NCBI RefSeq assembly: GCF_000090795.2
Contig: NW_003546290.1
Location: forward strand, 169,790 to 214,296
Origin: Amphimedon queenslandica
Lineage: Eukaryota > Porifera > Demospongiae > Haplosclerida > Niphatidae
Length of the DNA: 44,507 nt
Direction: 5' to 3'
Positions 23,461 to 34,900 of the stretch are shown one piece after another (the stretch's first letter is position 1; the number at the start of each line of letters is the position of its first letter). Below the pieces are notes generated by a model, which saw nothing but the letters and a program-made list of their open reading frames with translations, searched no databases and was not told the origin of the DNA. Both the position numbers and the translations under genes were made by a program.

Positions 23461-24914
23461 AAAAACAATCAGAACAATAATTATTGTAAATGGTGCTGTG
23501 AGTCCAAAATACAGTCATTTCTCAACAGTTCATTTGCTAAAAAAGAGTAGAGTATCTATGCTGGATGATGAAGATCCTCTGGCTCCCATTGTGATTGTAC
23601 TTGGCCTAGATCTACTGCTATATACATTGTACATGAGATTGGTTGTGTGGAACTGGAATATTAGGGGACAAAAGAGGGGATACATGTATGTTATCATCAT
23701 TGTCCTTGTCAACTATGGCAAATCTAGAGTGAGGCAGTTCAATTGCTCTAGTGAGAGTATTTCTGAGCTCATCTTTAGCTTCCTCACGTGACATTACTAT
23801 GCTAGCAATAAATGGCTGGTTACCACAGGTAGCTTAATTCTGGTCTGTCTTGTCACTGATCAAGTCGCTTGATCAGTGACAAGCCAGACCAGAACCAGAA
23901 GAGCAGCAGTCATAGCAGTGGCGCTGTACTTTGTGCTTTGAGCATGCGCACAAATGAACATCCACTCTGATAGGTGGAGCTCAGGCTGCTCTCAATTTTC
24001 ATTTTACTTTCATTCTTGCTTACATATTATCTCTTATGTTTTTATAGTCATATAGACTATAGAGAAGTTTCTGGCAAAGTTGGCAAAATTAATATAATTT
24101 TTAGCATCTTTTAGTCCTCATTTATGACTTTGTAACTGCAATTTAAAAACAAAACAAACAGTTTTAAGTAGGCCATTGGGAACCTTAAACTGAGATTGAT
24201 TTATAGTCACATAGTAACTCAGTGTAATGTGAAATGTTTCTGCTTGCACTTACAACTTAAAATTGATAAATTTATTGAAACACTGATTTGAAATTTGAGT
24301 GTTGTGAAGTGATTATTTGTGAAAAATAGCAACTAATAAGTGAAGAATGATTAAGATACGGAGTCAAAGAGCAAGATTTGATTGATGCCTACGCTTGGGG
24401 GCATGGCTGAGTACCTTTCATCTACAGCTTAGGTTTTCTGCATCAAAATTTACTAGTTTTGCTATGAACCACTCTGTATAGCTAAGAAGTAAATTGGAAA
24501 CCACCATTCCCAGTATTAAATAATAGGTGGGGCTTAGATCAAAGGCTTCAACTGTGCCATTGTCCAGTTATTCATTGTCCAGTTATTGGCACTGTTAGTA
24601 CCAATATCTGGATAATGGCACAGTTCAAAGTTCAGGATATTGGCAAAGTTCAAGGTGATTAATGTAACAAGTGAATGAAAAATCATTAAAAAAATCAATG
24701 GAGCTTGATATTAACATTAATTGCACAATTACTGCAGCTACTAAAAGTTGGTTGAATGTTATGACTCTTATGAGGAGAGGATTCTGTACTGACACATTCT
24801 GGAGGCATATTTTCCTTCTTACTATCTTCTTCCTTTTTAGTAAATGGTTTAGTGTCTGAAAGGTCATAGGAGATGAAGAAGAGAGAATAGATGAGACATA
24901 TTCATGTTGCTTGG
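23461..24914. other. Intergenic stretch with a strong hairpin and short repeats
   Basis: No supported gene. It holds the 57-bp foldback at 23838-23894. A short cluster at 24556-24660 contains CATTGTCCAGTTATT twice in tandem plus inverted copies of the same word. Confidence 0.4.
23838..23894. repeat. Near-perfect 57-bp foldback
   Basis: TTCTGGTCTGTCTTGTCACT..AAG and its reverse complement are separated by about 3 nt, with one mismatch per arm (CTGTC against CTGGC). It could be a very short MITE or the remaining end-pair of one. No gene overlaps it. Confidence 0.8.
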
Positions 24915-26093
24915 TTAAAGTTCTCCCGTAACATCAAAGAAAGAGCCTTTAGTGATAAGTGTTCTGATCTCTCTTAAACTATCTTCTCTGGAATTTTGAG
25001 GATTGAAAAGCCTAGTAGTGCCTGTAACACGAAGACTATGATTTGTTTTGCCTTCTATACCAACAGCACTGGACATTTTAGATACCATTCCATTTAGGGT
25101 ATTCCTTCCTACTGGTTAACACATAAACCAGGGTATATCACATTCTTGAGCTGCACTATCTAGACAGGGGCGTAAATAAAAACAATCTCCATCATAATTC
25201 TGTGGTATTTTTAGAAAGCAGAGTGACAGGATATAGTGAAAGCATCTGTTACCCAGTGTAGCATCAGCATACTGCTTCACTACTTTATTGGTATGCTTGG
25301 CTTTGTAAGTTCCAGAGCGATTTTTGGAACCTGTCTCAGCAAATTGTACATAGTTTTTGCCCCTCTCAATTTCAAAAGTGAACTGTGACAACTTTAATTC
25401 ACAGTGTTCCCTACCAGCTCTAAGAATTAGAACTTTACCATTTTAAAAGAAAACTGTATTCAATATCATTCGGGGATTGTCAAGTACTAACACTTTCTTG
25501 CCCCACATCAACTGTTCCTCCTCATATGTGATTCTTTCTGCATGTTTTTTAACTATACCAACACCAGCCCTCCATAACTCTCTTGAAACTCTCTCTCTCT
25601 CTCTTACTCCTCTTAATCCTGAAAATTCTGGATTTCGTTCATCTAGGAAGTTGATAGCTTTCGGATTCTCACTGACCATGTGTCTCCTCAAACCAGCCAG
25701 CAACAGATTAATGGTCTTATTGGGGTACATCTCTCCCTTTGTATTTCTGGTCTCAATCACATATAACGAAAGGACTCTATTCAGTTCAGCAGCAGACGCC
25801 TTATATAGCACGTCAGGACGTATGTGTTCTTCTTCGTACTTGGAGATGTTTCTACTCTTGACCCATTTGTTAAAATTTGTGACAGCCCATTTCATATTGG
25901 CTCTTGTAGAGACAAGAACAAATCCTTTGGAATACTCCTCCAGTTTATTGGTAGATACAGTGGTTGCAAAATGTTTAGACTGTACAGTTGTTTTCTCTGA
26001 AGAGGGCGCTTTTACAAGCTGTCAAAGATCATCGGCATCATCAAAATCAAAAAAGCCATCTGGGATCTCCAAGGTGAACTCTGAGACAGCCAT
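24915..26093 (-). pseudogene. Crypton-type tyrosine recombinase (DUF3504), three nonsense codons
   Basis: One frame runs from ATG 26093 (MAVSEFTLEIPDGFFDFDDA) to TAA 24915, about 392 codons, with no frameshift but three internal stops: TGA 26022, TAA 25443, TAA 25116. Conserved blocks: MKWAVTNFNKWVKSR and ETRNTKGEMYPNKTINLLLA in the SAM-like N-terminal DNA-binding part; RAGREHCELKLSQF near the first catalytic Arg; PVGRNTLNGMVSKM; and GKTNHSLRVTGTTRLF with the HxxR signature. The family's terminal Tyr region is not evident. Crypton elements move with a tyrosine recombinase and lack long terminal inverted repeats, consistent with none being found. The long plus-strand open frame over this interval is its shadow. 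Confidence 0.8.
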
Positions 26094-26261
26094 CTGATCG
26101 TACCTTCTCTATTTGCCACTAGTCTTGCCACCTCGTCAGCCTTAATTCTCAATTTTTCTCACTTTTGCCTCCTGAGACGTGGCTGATTGGATGCAGTGCA
26201 AGCTGCGCACACTGCACACGTGGTCGATCAATAACGCCACTGCGCTATTATTTAAACCAGG

Positions 26262-26390
26262 TAAAGCATAGTTAGGAGTGCCGCACAGTCTCTATTGTTA
26301 CTGCTGTGATGTCATTACTCGGGCCAAGGCCCTTGTGTTACGTCACAGCAGTGCCCGTATCAATTGTGTGGCACTCCTAACTATGCTTTA
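26262..26390. mobile_element. Palindromic MITE
   Basis: A 129-bp foldback. The outer 21 nt of both arms match exactly (TAAAGCATAGTTAGGAGTGC..). Similarity continues inward through CACTGCTGTGAYGT and AAGGGCCTTGG-like words to a GGGCCAAGGCCC centre. No ORF. It lies 169 bp upstream of the Crypton-type start codon. Confidence 0.85.
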
Positions 26391-26788
26391 TCTATTACGC
26401 AAATGCTAAGTTGTCAATGTTGTATTAAATTTAATGGATTATTAGAATAAAATGAGGGCACTTCTCTGCTGTATTCTGAACTCCTGAAATAAAATCATCT
26501 CTAACTGACAACTGTCAAATTTTCTAAACCTAAGTATTTATGATTATTATATCAAATAGAAAGAAAACACAAAAGTATATGGAAGACATTCTCATTTAAA
26601 GTACAGACTTACACAAAAAAGTTTAAGGCTAGAGTGTTTGTTACTGGCTAGTGCAATTTTTGGACCTACTTGTACCTTAGATATCAAAACAATACCCATT
26701 AGAAGATGTCTGAAAACTTCAATTATAGCGTAAGTTCATGTTTTTTAAGCATCAATAGATAGTTCATGAAATTGGCTTTCAGAAAAAG

Positions 26789-26872
26789 ATACAAATATAC
26801 ATCATAACACCCCTGCTAGGGATGCAAATATGATGTATCCCACAGCAGGGGTGTTATCAACATATTTGTATA
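26789..26872. repeat. 84-bp foldback
   Basis: ATACAAATAT..ATAACACCCCTGCT pairs with AGCAGGGGTGTTAT..ATATTTGTAT. The centre GGGATGCAAATATGATGTATCCC is itself pairable. It abuts the left terminal repeat of the next element. Confidence 0.8.
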
Positions 26873-27280
26873 GTAATGAGTGGGCGTATTAAAGGCACAC
26901 CATTGTGAATGCTCAATAGCACTACACCTCTTTCTTGGTAAAATACTACAATCGGAGCAATCGAGGTTAAGAGGCTTTGAAAAAGGTACTCTATCATCTG
27001 ATTTATGCCTTAGATTGACACATCTAAAGTATATTTCTGGCTGCAATATCTGAAAGAGTATAATCTAGATCCAGAACAGAGATCTGGCGTTTAGTGCTAG
27101 CGGGCTGTGTATCAATCTTTCCTTCCCCAGCCATCTTTTTTACCATTGAGGCTTGTCAACTATTGATTTGAACTTTATGTGCATGGATTATTAATCAGTG
27201 GTTATGTTGCAGTTTAGGTCCTACCAAATTAATGTATTTAAGTGACGTCAGGTTAATTAATTAATTTATGTCACTTACAC

Positions 27281-27320
<40 letters not shown>

Positions 27321-27321
27321 T
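27281..27321. repeat. (AAT)n microsatellite
   Basis: About 13 uninterrupted AAT units. Just upstream, 27239-27277 forms a small hairpin (TAAGTGAC..GTCACTTA) around a TTAATTAATTAA core. Confidence 0.95.
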
Positions 27322-27484
27322 TTTAATAGTTGCTAATGCGCAATAATATTGCTATGTATTTTTTAATTTGTTTATTGAAACAAATATTAATGATGAATTA
27401 TAAGACTCTATTCCTCTGTGACCTAGCTATGATCAAGATGTAACTACAATTATGGCTTATAAGCAAGTATCTTCTAGCCAACTC

Positions 27485-27895
27485 TAGCAGTGCAAGAAAT
27501 GTGGTGCATTTTGCAGAATAATGTCAAAAATGAGTCAAAAGTAAGGATGGGTCCTTTTAAAAGGATGCCAAGTAGTTGTATCTATAAGGAATGACTCATT
27601 CTTTTCTGGAAGCTATCTAAAATTAAATGAAATTGTAGATTTTATGTATTGGTGGTCATGTAAGAGCACAATTCAAGCAACAATGCACGAAACTGGACAT
27701 TCAGAGCACACTGTTGTTGACTGGTTTAACTTTTTCAAGGTATTTGTGCTGATTACTTCCTGAGTCATCCAACACTCATTAATAGACCTGGTTCAATATT
27801 TGAAATAGCCAAGTCTAAATTCGGTAAAAGAAAATATAACAGGGGCAAATATATTGATGGGCATTGGGTCGGCGTATTGATCTAAAGTTGTCTGG
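27485..27895 (+). pseudogene. Merlin (IS1016-type) transposase fragment
   Basis: Plus-strand blocks: CKKCGAFC, SIRNDSFFSGSYLKLNEIVD, TVVDWFNFF and KSKFGKRKYNRGKYIDGHWV, followed by a stop. These match the zinc-binding, linker and first catalytic blocks of the ISXO2-like family, in the same order as the 18484-19415 copy but on the opposite strand. The usual VEVDESKFG reads FEIAKSKFG here, so the first catalytic Asp is gone. The C-terminal third is missing and the frame is interrupted at least twice. Confidence 0.75.
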
Positions 27896-28108
27896 ACTCT
27901 GGAGGCTCCTTTTTTTCCAGCTTTGTACCTTGGGCTACTGGGCATTGACAGTTCACTTTCAGCTTATTATCTGTACAATATGTTTTGTATATTTTATTTT
28001 AAAAAACTTTTTACTGTCAGAACTGCTGAGATGTAAATAAAACCATAGAGATACTGATATCACATTTGTAACTACAGGCGGTGCCTTTGATACGCCCACT
28101 CACTATAC

Positions 28109-30217
28109 AAAACTAAACGGACAACTGTACAGACAGAGTTCATATAGGATTTCATTTGGCCATTAGTGCAGTACTTCTGAACCAGGTATCAATGGATTGA
28201 TTTGATCTTTATTTTTTGCAGCAATTATAAACTGTGTCTCTCTTTGTCTGACACAGTGAGGCTAGAAGGTGGAGCAAATCAAAAATAACTTGAAAACATT
28301 CGACTTGAATTATGACTGAGAGTGAGGCACATGTAAATTCAGTGTAGGTGCAGAATGATCACTGATCCTTACTCCAAACCATTTCATTAGATTTATAGTC
28401 TTGTACCCGGGCTGGGTGACTAAACTATTAGGTTTATTCTCCAATCAAACCACCAGTTCCTGATTATAAGCCATGAACTTCAGTGATTTTTCTCCATTTT
28501 CCTATATTCCCGACCAAAGAAACAACTTGCAACATCGCTAAGCAACACATGGCATGTGCATTGTACATTAATTTTACTGTGGTTTCCAGTCTCTTTCATT
28601 TACTCTAATATCTATGGCTTTTGGTACCATTTTTTTGCCCAACTACTCTTGTAATCCTGCCGCCTCCTATCATGTAAATTCTGATTAGCTCCTTTTATGC
28701 TGTTCCCTATTCTGTCACATGTGGGGCATTATTTCATGTTAGAAACATGTCAAACACTTTTCCAGTAAGCTCAAAACTGTTGCAGGTAAATGTAGCATTA
28801 TTGCTTTTGATACCTTAAGATTAATTAGAAACAGCAAAGCTTTTCACTGGTACAGGTTTGTTGAAGCAACTACCACAACAAAAGCAATTTGTTAAATTAG
28901 ACCAGCTGTGCTTTAAAATGTTAACTTTTTGAGAAACATTTATATAATTATTGACCATCTCTTATATCTAGGCTGAGTCCTAAATTTTGCCTATCTAAAA
29001 TGATGCAGTATTTGAAACAAACACACTGCAGGTAAATTAATGTACATGTACCAAAATTATTTTATGATTGAAATTGATTATTGATTATGATGATACAAAT
29101 AGATGCAACCCTATTGAATTAAGAGTACAATTGAATCATAATTGTTATCTCTACTATTATGACTGATTGTCTTATGGTGCAAATTTAAAATTTGCCTGTA
29201 AGTGAGTGTCCTTGCTTCATGTGAAATGAACAAGGCTATGAAAAAGCTTGGCATTAGGGAAAGACATGATAGTATTTATCAGCATCAGATGAATATGTGC
29301 ATTGTGTATGTGATGGTTTGAGCAGAACCTGTCATCAATCACTGATGGCAGGTTTTGCTTTACTAATTTTAGCTCTTTTCTTTAATGCTTTGTAGGTAGT
29401 GTGATGAACAGCTACATATCTGACAGTGACAACTGACTTGATTCGTATGACAGCAACCAGTATTATGATTGTTTAATGAAGAATGATAATTAAAAGTAAG
29501 GCATCAATAGTCAGTCTTTACTTTTTTAATTTGCTGTAATACTTAGATTTTTTTGAGAGTGAAACTACTAGCATCTTCAAGTGTAACGATGAGTAGTGAG
29601 CCCAACAAATTAGGAACGCCAATCAACCCCCAAGGAGATAGCTGGTACAATGCAGGTGTATACTAAGAAACACCAAATGCCTGATGAACTAATTTTGAAG
29701 AAAGGAACTATTATTTGCATACATGTACCTTTTGTGTGATTGTTATTTTCTCAGCCACTTACATTGCCTTTTCTTAAATTTTAACTGTTTTTTAGTTTAG
29801 ATTTAGTTTTATTGTGTGTTTCTCTTTCAATTATTATTTTGTTTATTCATCTTTGATCATCTTTCTGATCAATATGATGTTATTCTATGCATAGATTAGT
29901 CTCATGCATGGCCTCCAGATGCGTGACATATTATATTTTGCTACAAAATGCTGTCCTGGTCCACAGTTGCTTGTGACATGTAGATTATCTGTCATATGTA
30001 ATTTATATTTTGATACAAAGGGAAAAGTTTTACTTCTAAATTGAAAATAATATGCGTGATAGATCTAAATCTATAACAACAATCATGCGCTCAGTATTAC
30101 CATCTATACCAGGCCAAAGGCCCATCAATAATTTCCATTATTCAGTACAAAACTTTGCTTGACTGTTAAAATTCTAGACTACTGCACATCATTGATGTGG
30201 TTTATGTAATTTTGATT
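28109..30217. other. 2.1 kb intergenic stretch, no gene seen
   Basis: AT-rich, no exon chain on either strand. One good hairpin lies at about 29319-29360 (AGCAGAACCTGTCATCA / TGATGGCAGGTTTTGCT). It is not close to a 3' end I can identify. Confidence 0.45.
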
Positions 30218-30360
30218 TACCGTACAAGATAATTTATTGGCAGGAGTAATATTTTGGTGAATTTGCCTGTGGAAATTGGTGGATTTCATATTGGCAATTT
30301 CTTTTTACAACAGCCAATTGCCAATATTAATTCCTTGCCAATAAATCATCTTGTACAGTA
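30218..30360. mobile_element. MITE, TACCGTACAAG-type ends
   Basis: A 143-bp foldback. The left arm is TACCGTACAAGATAATTTAT and the reverse complement of the right arm is TACTGTACAAGATGATTTAT. Both continue TGGCAAG-like. Internal blocks TTTTGGTGAATTTG and TTGGCAATT echo the 6571-6778 element. It lies just beyond the 3' end of the M35 gene. Confidence 0.85.
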
Positions 30361-30412
30361 TTATGAAAATTAATTTTATGGCTTTTGTATAGCTCTATGA
30401 AATCACTGATTT

Positions 30413-30418
30413 TTTATT
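30413..30418 (-). terminator. Candidate polyadenylation signal of the M35 gene
   Basis: AATAAA on the minus strand about 90 bp past the stop codon at 30505, in the sense orientation for the peptidase gene. Confidence 0.5.
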
Positions 30419-30504
30419 TATCTAAATTCATGCATAATAATAATTCAACTGATTCACTAAAATTATGCAAAACACTATCTATAGTCTACTCTTACTCAAT
30501 AAAT

Positions 30505-31655
30505 CTACTGCCAGTAAGCAAGACAGTAGTAGTATGCATAACTATCAGCATGGTTGACAGCCTTATCAGGGTCATTCATAGCCATAGCCTTATTATCTTC
30601 TTCTCCATACGTCATGTAATCTTCTGTGCCACCATAGCAATGAGTCCACTCATGAGCCAGTATTTGCTCTTTTGATGCATCACCATCTTCTCTGCAGGTC
30701 ACACTTTTAACATCATGGAATAAAGCACAAAGGTGAACTTTTGCCTTTTCTCCTCGCACATAATATGCATATGAAAATGGTATGAAGCAATACAATCCAT
30801 TCATGTCATAAGTAACTGTATCTTGAGTGATTCCATCCTCACATTGTTGCAAAACCAGCTTAACTTTATTGGAACGCTCTGCAGTGTATTCACCAAACCA
30901 TGTTTTGTAAAAAGCATCATTTTGGACTATCTTTCTTGCTGAACCAAACTGTGCACAGAGTTTAATGTGAGCTGCGAGTACATCATCTCTTTGTGTCTGG
31001 TTTCCTCCAATGAAAGAGGCACTATCACATCCTTTAATTGTGACTATTTGACGATCAGCATCTTGTGAATGCGTGTCAATAAATGAAGGCCTTAATAACA
31101 TATGAGTATTCTTCAGACTAATTTGTACTGACTCGCTGACTTCTAAATGATTAGCATAACGAATCTTGGCATCAAAGGCTGTCATCTCCATTTGCTCCTT
31201 TGATAAAAATTCCAAAGGACTGACATAACTTATAGAGTACAAGCCATCAGAACGAAGATTAAAAGCATCACTGATATAAGCAATTGCAGAAACACTTTCA
31301 CCTGGTTTAATTAAGACAAACTCATTTTGCACTGGAGGAAAACGATAAGCAACAATGCCTTCATAATTTAAAGGAGCACCATTGTAGGATATAGCGACAA
31401 AAGGAGAAAACATTCCTTCCAAAGGAGTATTACGTTTAAGAAGATAATAGTCCTGATTAGCATTGTTAGTGAAATCAAAGGAACAAGCAACTTTAGGTTG
31501 AACCTCATAGCATGACATGCTAAGAGAAATTGGCCAACTGTTACTGGTCCTACATAAAATTGACATCAATAAAAACATGCTCACATTATAGAACCTTACC
31601 CAGAGACACATATCAAGTATACACCTAGGTAGACAAGAGCAGCAAGTTTCTTCAT
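30505..31655 (-). CDS. Secreted M35-family (aspzincin) zinc metallopeptidase
   Basis: Two exons, 31600-31655 and 30505-31549, joined across a 50-nt GT..AG intron, encode about 366 residues. Starting at 31655 gives MKKLAALVYLGVYLICVSG, a good signal peptide. The alternative start inside the intron would translate intron sequence and is rejected. The N-terminal region (PISLSMSCYEVQPKVACSFD, RNTPLEGMFSPFVAISYNGA, LIKPGESVSAIAYISDAFNL) matches the propeptide of bacterial and fungal peptidyl-Lys metalloendopeptidases. The C-terminal catalytic part has HEWTH at residues 318-322 (zinc ligands H318, H322; catalytic E319) and GTEDYMTYG, whose Asp (329) is the expected third ligand, then DPDKAVNHADSYAYY, typical of PF14521. 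It would be secreted and cleave proteins, in this family often before Lys; specificity here is unknown. It lies 273 bp downstream of the hydantoinase gene on the same strand. Confidence 0.93.
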
Positions 31656-31928
31656 CTTATAATCTTCCTCACCATAAAACAAGTTGTCTGTTCAACTACA
31701 AGTACAATCTACTGTAAGTAAACAACACAATAGACCTTACTCACAATTACTCTACATGTAGTTCCTGATTATCAATTATATTGGCTGTCAGACATGCATT
31801 TGTTAGGTGTTGTGAGTACAGCTTATAATGATTTTAAAAATATAAGTACATTTTAACTTCTTTAACAATTTATATAATCAAAAAATAGCAATTGTAAAAA
31901 ACAAAGTAACATAAACTACCAGTGTCAT

Positions 31929-34900
31929 TTATAAAAGTGACACTGGTGCAATGTAGTCAATGTCACTCATTTGAAATCCTTGTGGACCAACGACAGAAAT
32001 AGCTTTATCTGTTAGTAGCTTGGGATCAGCTGGTAACACCAAAACAGAGACCCTAAGGCCATACTTCACCTCCTCAGTAGTAATGGGATACCCTGGATGT
32101 AAAAAAATAAATTTAATGATCAATATTTATAATTTATTAACAAACCAGAGTCACTGTCCACAACTGTAATAAGATCGGGAGTTGTTGCCAAAACACGACC
32201 AACAGCTCCATTATCATTAACTTCTCTGGCAACTAAATTCTCATTTTTTGCATTAATTTGAATACTAAACATAGAATATAATCCAGTTCCTTTGATGATA
32301 AAAACACTTCCAGTAAATGCACCTTCAGTTACTCTTACTATATCAACTACCTGTATTGTAAAATAAAATTTGAGAATAATAAATATCTTGAGCAGAAAGG
32401 AAATTCCTATAAAATTTAGGTAACAATTATAAGAATTTAACATGAATTGTAGGGATTAATTTTGTTTCATTCATTAACTTCATTATTAACTATTCCAGAA
32501 TGATTAATAATTGTTACAAAAAATTAGATTAATAAAACTTTGATAAACAATTCTTAGTCAGCAATGTTTCCAATATAATTTGGCACAAGCATCAGTATAA
32601 ATCACATGCATGGAATTAATGTAGTATTGCTATAGTGTGGCTACCATACATACAATTAATAATTTGATGTCAGTTTGTGATAGTAAAAAATAATATACTG
32701 ATCATAAACAAAATTTAGATTTCCATAAAATTTTAATTTTATAAAACACTCATTACCATACTTCCCTGTATTATCATTCACTATTGTGGCTTTTATTATA
32801 ATAATATACAAAATTAGGCCTTTGGCCATAATAATTCCAGAAGTTAATGCTCATAACTTCATTTTTGATGGGACTTCAGCGAAATTTGACTACTTAGTTC
32901 AAATGCTTACACATGTACAACTATAAAGCACTGCTTAGAAATTGAAACTTTCTATACATGCATATGCACAAAGCAAGGCATGGGTATTTTTGATACATGT
33001 ACATGTATGTGTTAAACCTATTGGCAAAAATTATGACAGGGTCACACAAAATAATACCCAAACTCAAAATTTGTCCAAGACTACCTTATTATTAGACAAT
33101 GACTAACAGTACTATTAGTTTTAATTGGCACCACAAAATATCAGTTTCAATTATGATAAGTAATAGAAGGCCAGTGGTGACAGGACAACAATTAGCATTA
33201 AATCCCCATGGCAATTAATACATGTATGCTGTGGTGCAGTGTATGCATATACATGTACATGTATACCAGTGTGTTGCTAGAAGAAGGCCTAATTGTTGGA
33301 ATGGAACATCTGTTACTCATACAATACACATGTAAAATAAAAAAGATTTAATTGTTATTTTACATGAGCAATCAGGGTTTCCGACAAAGCATGCTAATTA
33401 AGTCAGCTAAACAGGCTTTATGAACCTGCAAGCACTACAATACAGTACATTGCAATTTGAGCAACTAGGCTTGAATCAACTTAAATTGACACAACATAAA
33501 ATATTTACCTGTACAATGTATCAAAAAAATGATAAAAATGGAGAATATTCCTTTAGCCAATTTGGCCTAAGTATAGCCTTTGGTCTTTGGCCCAATTTTT
33601 TGAGCAACTTAAAAAATCATTAAAAATTTAATTTGATCAGAATTAGCTCAAACTTAATACACAACTAGGGCTAGGCAATTTATGCTGGCATAACCTGGAG
33701 CAACTAGGGCAAGTTATTATGCTAGCATAATGGGTTAAAAATTTCTGGCTTCATACCCCTGACCACATGATTTCAATTCAATATGGCAGGTGGTACAAGT
33801 ACTAGTACAGCAACTTTACTGCTTAATACCCAGGTACCTACTCAAGCCTGGCAACCTACACAAGTTTGGCAAGTACAATGATTTAGTTGTTCTATGTTGC
33901 AATGACTAAAAGTCACTAGAAACATTGTCAGATTCTGGCATTATTACAATAATATACGATATTGCAATTATAACAGATGCATCTTGGGGATTTAGGAGAA
34001 ATTCCAATTTCAAAATTTGAATTTTTGAAAAATTTGGAAAACAGCCAAAATTTAAAATTAATCAAACTGGATTTCTGGGGGGATTCATTTCAAAGTATGA
34101 TAAGATGGAATTGGGGCAGTGCCTAAAAGCATAATAAATGCAGATAAAATTGAAGTATATTTGCTTAGCCCTATACACAACATAAAGACATTCATGTACA
34201 TGAATGCATATTAGAAAAAATTAAAATGAAGAATTCTCTCCTTGTAATTTTTTTCAAAATACCCTGTATGGAGTCTTAGGCCCAATTTTTGAGCAACTTG
34301 ACAATCCATTGATAAGACACTGCATGAGCACTATACCAAAATTTTGTGGAAAACCCCGTGTACAATTCTCTTACATGTGTATATACATGTACAAATTCCT
34401 AAGTGTTGTTAAAAAGCACCTAAATTTTAACTATCAACTATTATGTAAAACTCAAAGCAATGATGCTCATTCAGGATTGGGATTACATTAGGGAAGTTCT
34501 TATTTATAGGGACACACACATATACATACACGTACAACCTACTGTACATGTACAGTATAAATTCAAACATGTTACATTGACATGTAATTATTACTACATT
34601 TACCTTTCCTGTTAGCAATAAAATTCCATTCTGTTGCTTAGTAATAGCTTGGACAACATTACTATGGGATTTTCTTGCCCTCATCACACATCTTCCAAGC
34701 TGCCATGCTCTACTGTAAGAATGTATTATACAATCCTTAAACATTTCATCCAGTGTAACAGGAGGTAAGCAAATACCACAAGTCATTCTATTAACAGAAT
34801 TCAATATTAAATTAATCATCTTTCTTAAGAACATTCACCCCATTTCCACACATTTTATCCTTAGGATGTCTTCCAAATCTTTAGAAGTGTGTACATGTGA

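Larger units (their letters stand above)
26868..28108. mobile_element. Merlin-related element remnant, about 1.24 kb
   Basis: Bounded by similar inverted ends (26868-26901 and 28077-28108), both starting GTATAGT..GAGTGGGCGTAT and continuing AAAGGCAC. The interior holds a plus-strand Merlin transposase fragment and an unidentified minus-strand frame (26880-27134, MAGEGKIDTQPASTKRQISV then, after a one-base shift, FRCVNLRHKSDDRVPFSKPL). The ends could alternatively be two unrelated solo repeats. Confidence 0.5.

Noticed and set aside
25477..26097. 206-codon plus-strand open frame
   Set aside because: It lies exactly antisense to the DUF3504 recombinase frame, whose conserved blocks explain the interval; the plus-strand product has no recognisable motif.
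31550..31611. Start of the M35 gene at an in-frame upstream ATG (MCLWVRF)
   Set aside because: That reading crosses a GT..AG intron; splicing to the exon at 31600-31655 gives a proper signal peptide and keeps phase.
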